Below the pieces are notes generated by a model. That model was not told the DNA's origin and did not search any database. It saw nothing but the letters and a program-made list of their open reading frames with translations. A stretch of DNA of 59,028 bases from Planctomycetales bacterium (GTDB lineage: Bacteria; Planctomycetota; Planctomycetia; Pirellulales; Pirellulaceae), in assembly GCA_020427005.1 (NCBI GenBank), contig JAGQOY010000019.1, forward strand, positions 1 through 59,028, read 5' to 3'. Of the stretch, positions 16,924 to 26,595 are shown one piece after another. How positions within the stretch are numbered: position 1 is the stretch's first letter; each line of letters opens with the position of its first letter. The position numbers and the translations under genes are program-made.

Positions 16924-16984
16924 GGCCAAGCCACTTCTTCAAATTTCAAATGAAAAACAACGAACTCAGGAAATCGCTCTGTCG

Positions 16985-17380
16985 TTAACAAACCTCGCAG
17001 AGGACTTCGCCGCCAATATTCTTTTGACGAGCCTCACGGTCACTGACGACACCACTACTGGTACTGATAATGGAGATGCCAAGTCCGTTTAGGACCGGCC
17101 GCAAATCGCGGCTCTTCGAAAACACTCGCTTGCCAGGCTTACTGACACGCTTAATTGTCTGAATGACGCGCTCGCCATTGGGGCCGTATTTTAGCTCCAA
17201 ACGCAATTGCTTGATTGGTTCCGCTTCAACTTCCTTGAAGTCCCAGATATAGCCTTCACGCTTCAGGACGTCGGCAACTCCCAGCTTGACTCGTGACAAC
17301 GGCACATCAACGTATGGACGCTCCACACGAACGGCATTGCGAATCCGAGTTAGCATGTCAGCGATAGGGTCAGTCATCAT
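16985..17380 (-). CDS. rpsH: 30S ribosomal protein S8
   Basis: A 131-residue S8, a primary 16S rRNA-binding protein and in E. coli the repressor of the spc operon. MTDPIADMLTRIRNA, DVLKREGYIWDF and the C-terminal GVVSDREARQKNIGGEVLC identify it. Two adjacent ATGs (17380 and 17377) are possible starts. Whether it autoregulates here cannot be told. Confidence 0.95.
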   Translation of the reverse strand: MMTDPIADMLTRIRNAVRVERPYVDVPLSRVKLGVADVLKREGYIWDFKEVEAEPIKQLRLELKYGPNGERVIQTIKRVSKPGKRVFSKSRDLRPVLNGLGISIISTSSGVVSDREARQKNIGGEVLCEVC

Positions 17381-17482
17381 CGCGGTTAGTGTCCCCTTAC
17401 AAAACCTACACGGGCCAATACGGTGGCGTCCGAGTTCGAGCTCCGGCCACAGGCCGATTGCTCAGTGAATTACCAACTTGTT

Positions 17483-17668
17483 TTACCAACTTGCCTTACG
17501 TACACCTGGGATCAATCCCTGATCTGCCAATTTGCGGAAGCAAATGCGACAAATACCGAACTTACGATACACGGCTCGAGGCCGACCACACAGCTTGCAG
17601 CGATTCTCTCGACGCACGGAAAACTTCGGCGTCCGCTTCGCCTTTGCGATCTTGCTTTTACTTGCCAC
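17483..17668 (-). CDS. rpsN: 30S ribosomal protein S14, zinc-binding short form
   Basis: A 61-residue S14 of the type Z form. Four cysteines in CKLC (24 and 27) and CRIC (40 and 43) form the zinc knuckle. The start is the GTG at 17668, which gives exactly the family length; the frame runs further upstream without homology. Standard place between rplE and rpsH. Confidence 0.95.
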   Translation of the reverse strand: MASKSKIAKAKRTPKFSVRRENRCKLCGRPRAVYRKFGICRICFRKLADQGLIPGVRKASW

Positions 17669-17736
17669 GGGAATCCCCGTAAAAAACCTGTGAATGAAAT
17701 CAAAAGTTCCCAGCCACGGAGCCAAAGAACAACAAT

Positions 17737-18297
17737 CTATGCAGCCCCTGTCTTGGCTGCCTTAAACGGCATTCCAAACATTTCCAGCATGGCCAGGGCA
17801 TCTGAATCGCTAGCGGCCGTGGTCGTAATCGTGATGTTCATGCCCTGAGGCTTTGTATATTTATCAGGATTCAACTCCGGAAACACCAATTGTTCGGTAA
17901 GGCTCAAACTGTAGTTCCCATGACCATCAAAGGCGGTACGACTAATCCCCCGAAAGTCTCGAACTCGTGGCAACACAATACTGACCAAGCGATCCAGGAA
18001 CTCAAACATCCTTTGACGCCGCAGGGTGACCTTGCAGCCAATGGCCATCCCTTCCCGCAAACGAAAACCAGCAATCGACTTGCGAGCTCGTGTGTGTACC
18101 GGACGCTGCCCAGCAATTTCTGTCATTGCATCAAACGCGAGCTCGAGATTCTTTTTATCTGCCACTGCAGAACCAACACCCATGTTGATAACAATTTTGG
18201 AAATGCGCGGAACTGCATTAGGGTTTGCGATACCTAACCGCTCTATCAACGCTTGACGAATTTCGTTTTCGTATTTTTCTTGTAATCGCGGAGCCAT
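17737..18297 (-). CDS. rplE: 50S ribosomal protein L5
   Basis: A 186-residue L5, which binds 5S rRNA and contacts the P-site t[38 protein letters not shown] and [19 protein letters not shown] are diagnostic. Located between rplX and rpsN, as usual. Confidence 0.96.
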   Translation of the reverse strand: MAPRLQEKYENEIRQALIERLGIANPNAVPRISKIVINMGVGSAVADKKNLELAFDAMTEIAGQRPVHTRARKSIAGFRLREGMAIGCKVTLRRQRMFEFLDRLVSIVLPRVRDFRGISRTAFDGHGNYSLSLTEQLVFPELNPDKYTKPQGMNITITTTAASDSDALAMLEMFGMPFKAAKTGAA

Positions 18298-18371
18298 AAC
18301 TGGAACCTAACAAAACCGCCTAGTCTTAGTTTGAAATCAACAAAACCAATCGCATTGCTCAAGAAAAAGAA

Positions 18372-18719
18372 CTAACCTTGAGCATATCGCTTTTTGGCAG
18401 GAGAGATGCTACCCAATGAAACACCACTCTTCTTAGCGAACCGCTCCTTGCTGCCATCCTTAAGATAACGCACGCCAACTCGCGTTCGCTTCTTGGTCTC
18501 GGGACATAACAGCATTACGTTGCTAGCTGCAATTGGCATTTCTTTATGCAGCCGCCCTCCCTGGGGATTCTTTGCACTGCGTTTGACGTGTTTGTAAACC
18601 TTGTTAACACCTTCTATAACCACGGTGTTTGCGTCACGATTGACTCGCAACACTTTGCCTTTTGCACCGCGGTTTTCGCCAGTGATGACGATTACTTCGT
18701 CGTTCTCACGGATCAACAT
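18372..18719 (-). CDS. rplX: 50S ribosomal protein L24
   Basis: A 115-residue L24, an assembly initiator of the large subunit. The KOW motif is visible as DEVIVITGENRGAKGKVLRV, followed by VIEGVNKVYKHVK. Begins 2 bases after the rplN stop codon, so the pair is tightly coupled. Confidence 0.95.
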   Translation of the reverse strand: MLIRENDEVIVITGENRGAKGKVLRVNRDANTVVIEGVNKVYKHVKRSAKNPQGGRLHKEMPIAASNVMLLCPETKKRTRVGVRYLKDGSKERFAKKSGVSLGSISPAKKRYAQG

Positions 18720-18721
18720 CG

Positions 18722-19090
18722 TTACACCACCTCACTCGCCAAAGAGACGATTTTCATAAACTTTCTTTCGCGAAGCTCTCGAGCTACTGCACCGAAAATA
18801 CGAGTACCACGAGGGTTTGCGTCTTTGTCGATCAAAACAACCGCATTACTATCAAACCGTATGTAGCTTCCATCCGGGCGGCGAGTCGGTTGCTTACACC
18901 GCACCACAACAGCCCGAACTACAGCCTTCTTTTTGACATCGCTACCTGGAATAACGGACTTCACCGAGCAAATGATGACGTCACCCAGTCCAGCATAGCG
19001 GCGACGACTTCCGCCCAACACTTTGATGCACATAACTTCCTTGGCACCTGTGTTGTCTGCTACTGCAAGTCGAGTTTCTTGTTGAATCAT
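18722..19090 (-). CDS. rplN: 50S ribosomal protein L14
   Basis: A 122-residue L14. [35 protein letters not shown] and [20 protein letters not shown] are the family signature. Length is exactly typical. Order rpsQ-rplN-rplX is standard. Confidence 0.97.
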   Translation of the reverse strand: MIQQETRLAVADNTGAKEVMCIKVLGGSRRRYAGLGDVIICSVKSVIPGSDVKKKAVVRAVVVRCKQPTRRPDGSYIRFDSNAVVLIDKDANPRGTRIFGAVARELRERKFMKIVSLASEVV

Positions 19091-19149
19091 GTCGTTACCA
19101 AATTCACAAAACGGAAACCAATAAAACCAGAGCAGGGGAGGGCAACCGC

Positions 19150-19491
19150 TCAGCTGGTAGCTTCGCTTCCAGACAAATCATCAATCAAGTTCGACTGCTC
19201 ATCATCACTGACCCTCTTACTTGCCCGCAGCGACGCCAAATCCACTTCGCGGCTCTTTTCAACCACGCGAATCAACTTCCAGCGTTTCAGCTTGCTCAAG
19301 GGACGGCATTCTTGTATCTCAACTTTGTCGCCCACGGCAGACTCATTGTTCTCATCGTGAACATGACACACCGTCTTGCGCTTGACGAACTTACCATATT
19401 TCTGATGGCGGACCGTGCGGTTGATTTCCACTCGCCTCGTTTTCGAAGCTCGATCGCTCGTGACTACACCGATTAGTAATGTTGCTGGCAT
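19150..19491 (-). CDS. rpsQ: 30S ribosomal protein S17, C-terminally extended
   Basis: A 113-residue S17. The core is [36 protein letters not shown] and [19 protein letters not shown]. Family length is about 80-90; a polar, acidic tail of about 30 residues after [10 protein letters not shown] is extra. The start at 19491 (MPATLL) is chosen; the longer frame to 19545 is less likely because it adds a basic stretch not seen in the family. Confidence 0.93.
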   Translation of the reverse strand: MPATLLIGVVTSDRASKTRRVEINRTVRHQKYGKFVKRKTVCHVHDENNESAVGDKVEIQECRPLSKLKRWKLIRVVEKSREVDLASLRASKRVSDDEQSNLIDDLSGSEATS

Positions 19492-19608
19492 CTTTGGCCC
19501 TACGGCGGAAAAAAATCTATTGGTCAATCGCCTTCCCGAAGGCATTTTCTATTTGGCAGCACTTGGCTTCCTTGGGGTAGCGCTTTTTGGGGTAGCGCTA
19601 GCTGTACC

Positions 19609-19809
19609 TTACTTTTTGGCGGTACTTTGACGCTCGGTCTGCAGTGTTCGCACTTTAGCAATCAATCGCCGACTGCGCCTCAGTTCCGAAGGAGATTCCA
19701 ATTTCTCGGTTTGAGCCTGGACTCGCAAACGAAACAGCTGGGTAGCAGCCTCCTTGGCCGTCAACTCCAATTGTTCGTCACTCATTTCACGCAATTCTTT
19801 GATCTTCAT
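19609..19809 (-). CDS. rpmC: 50S ribosomal protein L29
   Basis: A 66-residue L29, located at the exit tunnel and near the trigger factor and SRP docking site. MKIKELREMSDEQLELTAKE and LFRLRVQAQTEKLESPSELR mark it. Separated from rpsQ by 117 bases that contain a duplicated agcgctaccccaa-type sequence 17 bases apart. Confidence 0.94.
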   Translation of the reverse strand: MKIKELREMSDEQLELTAKEAATQLFRLRVQAQTEKLESPSELRRSRRLIAKVRTLQTERQSTAKK

Positions 19810-19889
19810 CGAATCAACTCATACCTTATGCAACCACTTCAGGACTAATGCTTGTTGAAGCAAGTCCACCAAACCATTCACAGCCAAAC

Positions 19890-20297
19890 CTAGGCCGGGC
19901 GACGGCGAACCATGCGCACCGGAATCGGCATCTTGGAAGCCAATCGAGCGAAACAAACCTTGGCTTGCTGCTCGGTAACCCCAGCCAACTCGTATAAAAC
20001 TGTGCCCGGCTTAACGACTGCAACCCAAGCCTCCGGTTCCCCTTTGCCTTTACCCATTCGAGTTTCCAAAGGCTTTGAGGAAATTGGCTTATCCGGGAAA
20101 ATGCGAATGTAAAGTCGCCCTTCACCCCGCACGTACTGTTGAGCCGAAATACGCCCCGCTTCAATCGTCCGAGCCTTGATCCAACCAGCCATCGTAGCCT
20201 GCAGACCAAAATCTCCATAAACGACTTTGTTTCCGCGGGTAGCGTTACCTTTTATGCGCCCTCTTTGGCTTTTTCGATGCTTGACCCGTTTGGGCAT
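19890..20297 (-). CDS. rplP: 50S ribosomal protein L16
   Basis: A 135-residue L16, needed for A-site tRNA and factor positioning. MPKRVKHRKSQRGRIKGNA and the GKGKGEPEAWVAVVKPGTVL stretch are diagnostic. The start at 20297 gives the usual MPKR; an ATG at 20306 is the alternative. Its start lies 53 bases inside the 3' end of rpsC, an unusually long overlap for this pair. Confidence 0.95.
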   Translation of the reverse strand: MPKRVKHRKSQRGRIKGNATRGNKVVYGDFGLQATMAGWIKARTIEAGRISAQQYVRGEGRLYIRIFPDKPISSKPLETRMGKGKGEPEAWVAVVKPGTVLYELAGVTEQQAKVCFARLASKMPIPVRMVRRRPA

Positions 20298-20958
20298 CAG
20301 CGCCATCGTTGGAGTCTCCCGCGTAAGAACCTTGATTTACCCACACTTGTACACCCAAATTACCTTGAGGCGTGGAAGCCTCGGCAAATCCATAATCAAT
20401 CTTTGCTTGCAGCGTGCTAAGTGGCAGCGAACCAGCGCTCGCCTTTTCACGACGAGCCATTTCAGCCCCACCAAGTCGCCCCGCCAACTGGACTTTGATG
20501 CCTTTCGCACCTGCATCCATAGTTGTTTCCAATGCCCGTTTCATCGTACGACGGAAATTTGCTCGTTTCATCAGTTGCTGAGCAATGTCTTCAGCCACCA
20601 ACTGAGCCTGTATTTCTGGACGAGAAATTTCCTCAATCTTGAGATTAACACGTCGTCCGATCAACGATTGAAGCTCCTCTTGGAGCAATTCAACCTCTTG
20701 CCCCTTTTTGCCAATAATCAGCCCCGGGCGTGCCACGTATAGTATGACACGCACTTCATCCCGCGTTCTTTCGATCTCAATGCGATCAATGCCCGCGCTC
20801 CGATACTGCTGCTTGGTGGGGTGATTCTTAACGAAATTTCGAATCTTCTGATCCTCAACCAACAGTTCAGAAAATTCCTGCTTCGAAGCGTACCAGCGAC
20901 TCTTCCAGCCCGTAACAACTCCGGTCCGAAAGCCTACTGGATTTACTTTCTGTCCCAT
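20245..20958 (-). CDS. rpsC: 30S ribosomal protein S3
   Basis: A 237-residue S3 with its KH RNA-binding domain (VILYVARPGLIIGKKGQEV) and the C-terminal GRLGGAEMARREKASAGSL that shapes the mRNA entry. The C-terminal tail (QGSYAGDSNDGADAQTGQA) is polar and overlaps the start of rplP. MGQKVNPVGFRTG fixes the start. Confidence 0.96.
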   Translation of the reverse strand: MGQKVNPVGFRTGVVTGWKSRWYASKQEFSELLVEDQKIRNFVKNHPTKQQYRSAGIDRIEIERTRDEVRVILYVARPGLIIGKKGQEVELLQEELQSLIGRRVNLKIEEISRPEIQAQLVAEDIAQQLMKRANFRRTMKRALETTMDAGAKGIKVQLAGRLGGAEMARREKASAGSLPLSTLQAKIDYGFAEASTPQGNLGVQVWVNQGSYAGDSNDGADAQTGQASKKPKRAHKR

Positions 20959-21026
20959 AACTAACTCACTTTGATATTGTTACCGCACCCAAGCGGGAAA
21001 CCTGTTCTTTTGCTTGTTCCCAGGCC

Positions 21027-21380
21027 TTACTGATCATCAATCGACTGAAGCTCAACCGTAATATGGGCCGTTCGCCGCAAAATGCCAAAGGCCATTCCCC
21101 GGGCACGAGGACGAATCCGCTTAAACGTTGGTCCACCATCGATCGTCGCCCGCGTCACCAACAATCGTTCCGGATTGTAGGAAACACCGCGATTCTGGTC
21201 TGGGTCCTGAGCGTTACCGACGGCACTCTTCAATACCTTCTCCAGCATCCTGGCCCCGCGATGGGGTTGATACTTGAGCAATTCAAGAGCTTCGTCTGCA
21301 AATTTCCCTCGCACTAAATCCGCCAATGGTCGCACTTTACGAGCGCTAATGCGGGCATGTCTGTGAGTGGCTCGGAACAT
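21027..21380 (-). CDS. rplV: 50S ribosomal protein L22
   Basis: A 117-residue L22 that lines the peptide exit tunnel. MFRATHRHARISARKVRPLA, then LLKYQPHRGARMLEKVLKSA and the hairpin tip RATIDGGPTFKRIRPRARGM. The start at 21380 fits the family; an ATG at 21398 is an alternative. Confidence 0.95.
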   Translation of the reverse strand: MFRATHRHARISARKVRPLADLVRGKFADEALELLKYQPHRGARMLEKVLKSAVGNAQDPDQNRGVSYNPERLLVTRATIDGGPTFKRIRPRARGMAFGILRRTAHITVELQSIDDQ

Positions 21381-21449
21381 ACTCCCGGTCCCTATCAAAA
21401 TTCTCTAACGATCTTAGTCGGAAACTCGAAACAGCCTGAAGCAACCCGA

Positions 21450-21722
21450 TTACTTCTTGTTGCCCTTGCCACTATGGCCACGGAACGTCCTAGTAGGCGC
21501 GAACTCACCCAACTTATGCCCCACCATATCTTCGGTCACAAACACTTTTAAGTGCTGCTTACCGTTGTGAACCATAAACGTCATACCCACGAACTCAGGC
21601 ACAATAGTGCACCGACGAGCCCAAGTGTTTATTGGCTCGCTGGAACCAGCGTCCTTGGCGCTCACGACCTTTCCATAAAGTCGCGGATCTACGAATGGCC
21701 CTTTTTTGGTCGAACGTCCCAT
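21450..21722 (-). CDS. rpsS: 30S ribosomal protein S19
   Basis: A 90-residue S19 of the head of the small subunit. [39 protein letters not shown] and the C-terminal [20 protein letters not shown] identify it. Standard order rplB-rpsS-rplV. Confidence 0.96.
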   Translation of the reverse strand: MGRSTKKGPFVDPRLYGKVVSAKDAGSSEPINTWARRCTIVPEFVGMTFMVHNGKQHLKVFVTEDMVGHKLGEFAPTRTFRGHSGKGNKK

Positions 21723-21763
21723 AGCACTATAAACTCAATTAGTAGCGTTGAATTTGGTCAAAC

Positions 21764-22621
21764 TTACTTCAGTTTCAATTCACCATATCGTCGGGATCGA
21801 CGACGTCGAATAATTGCAGCATTCGAAGGCTTGCGGGGACGACGAGTCGATCCACCCTTGGTTGGCTTACCCTGGGGCGTAACCGGATGTCGACCACCCT
21901 TCGTGCGACCTTCACCACCACCGTGCGGGTGATCAATTGGATTCATTGCGGTGCCACGCACATGGGGACGCCGCCCCATCCAGCGGGCTCGACCTGCCTT
22001 GCCAATCACAATGGCGTCGTGATCCGGGTTGCTAGCCTTACCAATCGTCGCTCGACAGGCCCCAGGAACACGCCGAACCTCACCGCTGGGAAGCATCAAC
22101 TGAGCCCACTCCGTCTCGCGCGCCATCAGGGTTGCCAACGTGCCAGCACTGCGGCACAGCACACCACCACGCCCTGGCTGCATCTCTATACAAAACACCT
22201 CAGTGCCAGCAGGCATATCCTTCAACGGCATGCAATTCCCAACCGTAGGAGATGCCGCCGAACCATTTTCGACACGATCCCCGGCCTTTAGCCCATCCGG
22301 CGCAATCACATAACGCTTGTCACCATCTGCGTATACCAACAATGCAATACGCGCCGATCGATTGGGGTCGTACTGTATGGACTCGACTTTCGCCGGAATC
22401 CCATCCTTATTCCGCTTAAAGTCGATAATGCGATACTGCTGCTTATGTCCGCCACCTCGGTGACGGCAAGTAATTTTGCCTTGGTTATTGCGCCCACCCT
22501 TCTTAGGCTTGGGCAACAACAACGACTTCTCGGGCTTTGCACCCGGTGTCAATTCGGCGAAATCACTGACAGACGCATTGCGTCGCCCAGCACTTGTCGG
22601 CTTGTATTTTCGAATACCCAT
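21764..22621 (-). CDS. rplB: 50S ribosomal protein L2
   Basis: A 285-residue L2, next to the peptidyl-transferase centre. [40 protein letters not shown] and the late [15 protein letters not shown] with the functionally critical histidine are intact. Length is close to the family norm of about 275. Confidence 0.97.
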   Translation of the reverse strand: MGIRKYKPTSAGRRNASVSDFAELTPGAKPEKSLLLPKPKKGGRNNQGKITCRHRGGGHKQQYRIIDFKRNKDGIPAKVESIQYDPNRSARIALLVYADGDKRYVIAPDGLKAGDRVENGSAASPTVGNCMPLKDMPAGTEVFCIEMQPGRGGVLCRSAGTLATLMARETEWAQLMLPSGEVRRVPGACRATIGKASNPDHDAIVIGKAGRARWMGRRPHVRGTAMNPIDHPHGGGEGRTKGGRHPVTPQGKPTKGGSTRRPRKPSNAAIIRRRRSRRYGELKLK

Positions 22622-22670
22622 CTACTCAACCCAAAAACCGTGTTCTGAAATCGCCATCAACCGTCAGGAA

Positions 22671-22985
22671 CTAGAAGAAGTCTATGCGATGCTCTGAATT
22701 CAACTTAACAATCGCTTTCTTCCAGTTGCTCGTCACTCCAGCCCGATACCGGTAGCGACGCGACTTACCTTTACGCGTTTGCGTCATCACCTTATCAACT
22801 TTGACATTGAACAACTCTTCAACAGCTCGACGCACGTCCGTCTTGGTTGCTTGCGGGTGAATCTCAAACGCATACTGATTGTGGCGTGTCGCGCGATGCA
22901 CCCCTTTTTCGGTTACTAGCGGACGCATGATCACCTGATGCGGCTCAAGCACCGGACCGCAGGCAGTTTTTTCTTTTCCACTCAT
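22671..22985 (-). CDS. rplW: 50S ribosomal protein L23
   Basis: A 104-residue L23 at the tunnel exit, docking site for trigger factor and SRP. VIMRPLVTEKGVHRATRHNQ, YAFEIHPQATKTDVRRAVEE and FNVKVDKVMTQTRKGKSRR mark the family. Follows rplD by 115 bases. Confidence 0.95.
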   Translation of the reverse strand: MSGKEKTACGPVLEPHQVIMRPLVTEKGVHRATRHNQYAFEIHPQATKTDVRRAVEELFNVKVDKVMTQTRKGKSRRYRYRAGVTSNWKKAIVKLNSEHRIDFF

Positions 22986-23100
22986 CTGCTCGCTACTCTT
23001 CTGCAGGTTTTTTCTGCTCGTTATTACTTCCGCTCGTTATTATTCTGTTTTCAACGCAAGGGAAGAGCCCAACCATTAATCAACAATATCTACAGCTCAT

Positions 23101-23736
23101 CTAGGCGGCGGACGTCATCGAAGCTTTAATTCTCTCCAGGGCATCCTTAGTGACCAACAACCTCCTGGGTTGCAAAACAGCCAACGCGTTCAAATCTGCC
23201 ACCGGAGCCACAGATACTCCCGGAATATTCCGACAGCTCAAGTACACGCTTGAGGCATAATCACCTGTTGCTACCAACGTGGAGACCCCAGCCAATCCAA
23301 GAGCCTTCAAAACTGCAGCAGCCTCACTCGTCTTGGGAGCCCCCATCTCGAAACTATCTATAACCACGACTTCGCCATCCGCGATTTTCGAAGCTATCGC
23401 CATCCGCGTAGCTGCACGAATCGCCTTCTTGGGCAAGCGATAATAAAACGATCGCGGGCGAAGCTGCATCGCATGCCCACCACCACGACGCTGAGGCGTT
23501 CGCTTGGAACCCATGCGAGCATTGCCCGTCCCTTTTTGACGGTACATTTTCTTAGTGGAACCGGAAACCTCACCACGCCCCTTAGTCTTCTTCGTACCCT
23601 GACGTCGATTAGCCATGTACATCACAACTGCATCATGCAACAACTGCTTGCTGATCTTGGGGGCAATGGCTGCGGGATCAACATCCACCGTACCAACCTC
23701 TGCACCATTTCGATCATAAACTGGCAAAGTAACCAT
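23101..23736 (-). CDS. rplD: 50S ribosomal protein L4
   Basis: A 211-residue L4. The tunnel loop is MYRQKGTGNARMGSKRTPQR, and NRRQGTKKTKGRGEVSGSTK is just before it. In E. coli L4 is the translational repressor of the S10 operon via its leader; see the leader hairpin at 24987, for which that link is only inference. Confidence 0.95.
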   Translation of the reverse strand: MVTLPVYDRNGAEVGTVDVDPAAIAPKISKQLLHDAVVMYMANRRQGTKKTKGRGEVSGSTKKMYRQKGTGNARMGSKRTPQRRGGGHAMQLRPRSFYYRLPKKAIRAATRMAIASKIADGEVVVIDSFEMGAPKTSEAAAVLKALGLAGVSTLVATGDYASSVYLSCRNIPGVSVAPVADLNALAVLQPRRLLVTKDALERIKASMTSAA

Positions 23737-23790
23737 CTGTTTTACCTACAAGTCCAAGCAACCAGAAAAACAACCGTCAGGCCATCCAGC

Positions 23791-24477
23791 CTAGCCCACC
23801 TTATTCGTTTCGCGAACTACCACAAAGCCACCCGTCGGACCAGGCACTGCACCACAAACCAACAACAAATTACTTTCAGCGTCCACCCGAACAACCTTCA
23901 GATTGCGAGCCGTCTTTTTGGTTGCTCCATACTGACCAGCCATACGCTGACCACGAAAGACTCGACCAGGATAGGTTGCCATGCTAGTACCCCCAGCATG
24001 CCGGTGACACTTCTTCACGCCGTGAGTCGCTCGTTGCCCCTTGAAGTTATGACGCTTCATTACACCTGAGAAACCACGCCCCTTACAGACACCAGTTACA
24101 TCCACAGCGGACACACCATCCAGCACTGCAACAGTGACCTCAGATCCGACAGCCAAGTCACTGGAACCCCGCAGCTCACGCACAAAACGCTTGGGCTCGC
24201 AGCCAGCCTTCACAACTGCCTCAACCCCAGCCGAAGCCACTCGCTTGGACCGCTTACTAGAAATCGCAGCCACATGGCCGCGCTCAGACCGGGGAGACAA
24301 CCGCCTAGGCTTATCGAGAAAGCCCAACTGCACAGCCTCATACCCATCGCGCTCAACGGTTCGAACCTGAAGCACATGACAAGGACCAACCTCCAGCACC
24401 GTAACGGGCACCACCGTACCGTCTTCCTGGAAAATCTGCGTACATCCGACCTTGCGGCCGAGAATACCTTTTGCCAT
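23791..24477 (-). CDS. rplC: 50S ribosomal protein L3
   Basis: A 228-residue L3. MAKGILGRKVGCTQIFQEDG and GVMKRHNFKGQRATHGVKKC plus the RRHAGG-equivalent CHRHAGGTSMATYPGRVF are the family markers. The ATG at 24477 is taken; the frame is open to 24522. Second gene of the operon. Confidence 0.95.
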   Translation of the reverse strand: MAKGILGRKVGCTQIFQEDGTVVPVTVLEVGPCHVLQVRTVERDGYEAVQLGFLDKPRRLSPRSERGHVAAISSKRSKRVASAGVEAVVKAGCEPKRFVRELRGSSDLAVGSEVTVAVLDGVSAVDVTGVCKGRGFSGVMKRHNFKGQRATHGVKKCHRHAGGTSMATYPGRVFRGQRMAGQYGATKKTARNLKVVRVDAESNLLLVCGAVPGPTGGFVVVRETNKVG

Positions 24478-24598
24478 CGCTAAAATTCCCGTTAAACGCC
24501 CGCCGACAGGGACCGAGCTCAAGCCCGAGTTACCCCAACGGCCTCCGTATCATAAACGTGCCAACCTAAACATTGACGCAGAAAGACAGCTAGCCGAC

Positions 24599-24925
24599 CT
24601 AGCGTGCCGTTGCCTTGATCTTGATATCCACACCTGCTGGCAAACTAAGCTTATTCAAGGACTCAATCGTCCGAGCAGTGGCTTGCCGAATATCAATCAA
24701 CCGCTTGTGCGTTCGAATTTCGAACTGCTGCCGAGCTTTCTTGTCAATATGCGGCCCAGACAGGACCGTGTATCGCTCAACTCGAGTAGGCAAGGGAATT
24801 GGCCCGTGCACTTCAGAGTGAGTTCGCTTGGCTGTTTCCACAATCTCCTGTGCACTCTGATCCAATACCGAGTGATCGTACGCTTCCATTCGAATGCGAA
24901 TTACTTCGTGCGAACCTGCCGACAC
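24599..24925 (-). CDS. rpsJ: 30S ribosomal protein S10
   Basis: A 108-residue S10, first gene of the S10 operon, also known as NusE for its role in antitermination. [40 protein letters not shown] and [20 protein letters not shown] are diagnostic. The start is taken as the GTG at 24925 because GAGG lies 6-7 bases upstream; a TTG at 24940 and GTG at 24937 are alternatives. No rpsL, rpsG, fusA or tuf gene precedes it here. Confidence 0.93.
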   Translation of the reverse strand: MSAGSHEVIRIRMEAYDHSVLDQSAQEIVETAKRTHSEVHGPIPLPTRVERYTVLSGPHIDKKARQQFEIRTHKRLIDIRQATARTIESLNKLSLPAGVDIKIKATAR

Positions 24926-24986
24926 AGTAGACCTCACCAACCAAAAGGACTGCCCACAAACGGTAAAATTGGAACACTGGTAACTT

Positions 24987-25016
24987 CCACCGGAGAGGCA
25001 CTAAATCCTCTGGTGG
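24987..25016 (-). promoter_or_regulatory. leader hairpin upstream of rpsJ
   Basis: Inverted repeat ccaccggagagg / cctctggtgg gives a stem of 5 + 5 bp with a 2-base bulge and an 8-base loop (cactaaat on the plus strand). It lies 61-91 bases before the rpsJ start, where S10-operon leaders commonly fold for autoregulation by L4 in gamma-proteobacteria. That function is inference; no T-tract follows, so it is not an intrinsic terminator. Confidence 0.4.
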
Positions 25017-25290
25017 TTGATGAACCGGTGTCCGGGAAGCAGAAGAGTGTAAGGAGGGTCCCAGTGCTCGTCAACTGCAAAGCGTCGTCGGAACGAGGAG
25101 TTTTTTCGGTTGACTGAACTAGGTTTGGTTAGTTGTGCTGCATCTTGTCGGGAAAAATAGTCTTAGGCAATTTGTGACTTTTCGGTGGAATCCAAGGCCC
25201 CCAAATACACCTGCTTTCACTCTGGCTTTTGATTCAACACCAGGTGCACCCCAAGGGAAAACCTGGCACCATTATGCAAGTTTCGAAATC
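25017..25290. other. intergenic region before the ribosomal operon
   Basis: Together with the leader this is a 365-base gap between rpsJ and the downstream end of the symporter gene. It must hold the main promoter of the ribosomal operon, but no convincing -35/-10 pair could be singled out by eye. No other feature seen. Confidence 0.4.
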
Positions 25291-26595
25291 CTACCCCTCA
25301 GCATTCAATATTTTCTCAGTTTGCAGGAGCCCATCCCCGCGAGTCCTGCCGTCTAATATGCAACTCACGTTTACATCCCCGAGAACATTGATAACAGTCC
25401 GACAGCGATCCAAAAACCAGTCGACAGTCAACAACAGCGGAATATAGTGAACGTCTAGTCCAACCGCGGTGAATACTAAAGTCATCGTGACAATTCCTGC
25501 CTCCGGAATGCCCGCCGCCCCAACACTAGCCAGTATGGACGTAAAGACCACCGTCAGCTGACTCATTAGGTCTAGTTCTACGCCCGATATCTGAGCTACA
25601 AACAGGGCTGCCATCGCCTCATATAATGCTGTTCCATCGTTATTGAAGTTAGCCCCCACTAGGGCCCCGAGACTTGCGGAACGCTCCCGCACACCCACTT
25701 TTTCTCGCAAACATGCGTAAGTAACGGGCATGGTGGCCGTCGAGCTGTCGGTAGAAAAGGCCATCACCAGTGCATCCCGCATTCCTCGCAACAGATCTAA
25801 TGGCCGTACCCATGAGAAATACTTTACACGAAGCAAATACCAACAAGTTTGCAATATCAACGCCAGTAACACAGCGACCACGAAAGCGCCGAGCTTTACA
25901 AACGCCTGGAACCCCTCCCTTCCGACGGTATTGGCAACTACACAAAGAACGCCCAGCGGCACCAGTTCGATGATCCAGTGCAATATCACGAGCAACGTGC
26001 GATAGGCAATATCCACTGCCTCACGGGCAGTCGTAATGGGACTATCTGCCACTCGCCTTAATGCCACGCCCACTGCAATTGCGATGATAATAACCCCGAT
26101 AACATTCGGAGTATCTCCCAGTGGGCCTATAAAACTTCGCGGCACGCTCCCAAGCAACTGCGTCAGAGGATCTACCCTGGACTCTTTGGCAATTTCGCTC
26201 CCTTCAGCGGGCAACACAGTGGACTCCGACCATGTCCCGGGCCTAAGAATGTTCGCCACCGTAAGTCCAATGGTAATGGCTATCACCGTATTAAGAAGCA
26301 GCAGCGAAGCCAACTTCAGAATGGCAGACCGAGGAATGTCGGAATTAATGGACACATGGACAACGGCAATGAGTATCAATGGAGGAGCAACGGCACCCAA
26401 CAACTGCAATATTATTTGTGCCGGACGAGAAAATATGGCCGCGTTTTCCCCTAAAAGCCAACCCAAAAAAAATCCAACTCCCATTCCTACGACGATTCGG
26501 ACGTAAAGCGGGAGGCTCGACCAATACCCAAACCACCCTCCAGCCCCTTTGTTTTCCTCCGTGTCCGTGCGCAATGAGTTGGCCTTTGATTCCAT
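25291..26595 (-). CDS. dicarboxylate/amino acid:cation symporter (DAACS family)
   Basis: A 434-residue multi-span membrane protein of the sodium- or proton-coupled glutamate/aspartate/C4-dicarboxylate symporter family. The first hairpin loop carries AFSTDSSTATMPVT, in place of the usual serine-rich SSSTTLP; TM7 carries FNNDGTALYEA, a variant of NMDGT; the second hairpin has ASVGAAGIPEAG; TM8 carries DWFLDRCRTVINVLGD with Asp, Arg and Asn of the substrate site. The start at 26595 is preferred because AGGAG lies 7 bases upstream; an extension to 26628 is possible. Exact substrate unknown; the Asp and Arg at the late site fit a dicarboxylate. Confidence 0.88.
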   Translation of the reverse strand: MESKANSLRTDTEENKGAGGWFGYWSSLPLYVRIVVGMGVGFFLGWLLGENAAIFSRPAQIILQLLGAVAPPLILIAVVHVSINSDIPRSAILKLASLLLLNTVIAITIGLTVANILRPGTWSESTVLPAEGSEIAKESRVDPLTQLLGSVPRSFIGPLGDTPNVIGVIIIAIAVGVALRRVADSPITTAREAVDIAYRTLLVILHWIIELVPLGVLCVVANTVGREGFQAFVKLGAFVVAVLLALILQTCWYLLRVKYFSWVRPLDLLRGMRDALVMAFSTDSSTATMPVTYACLREKVGVRERSASLGALVGANFNNDGTALYEAMAALFVAQISGVELDLMSQLTVVFTSILASVGAAGIPEAGIVTMTLVFTAVGLDVHYIPLLLTVDWFLDRCRTVINVLGDVNVSCILDGRTRGDGLLQTEKILNAEG

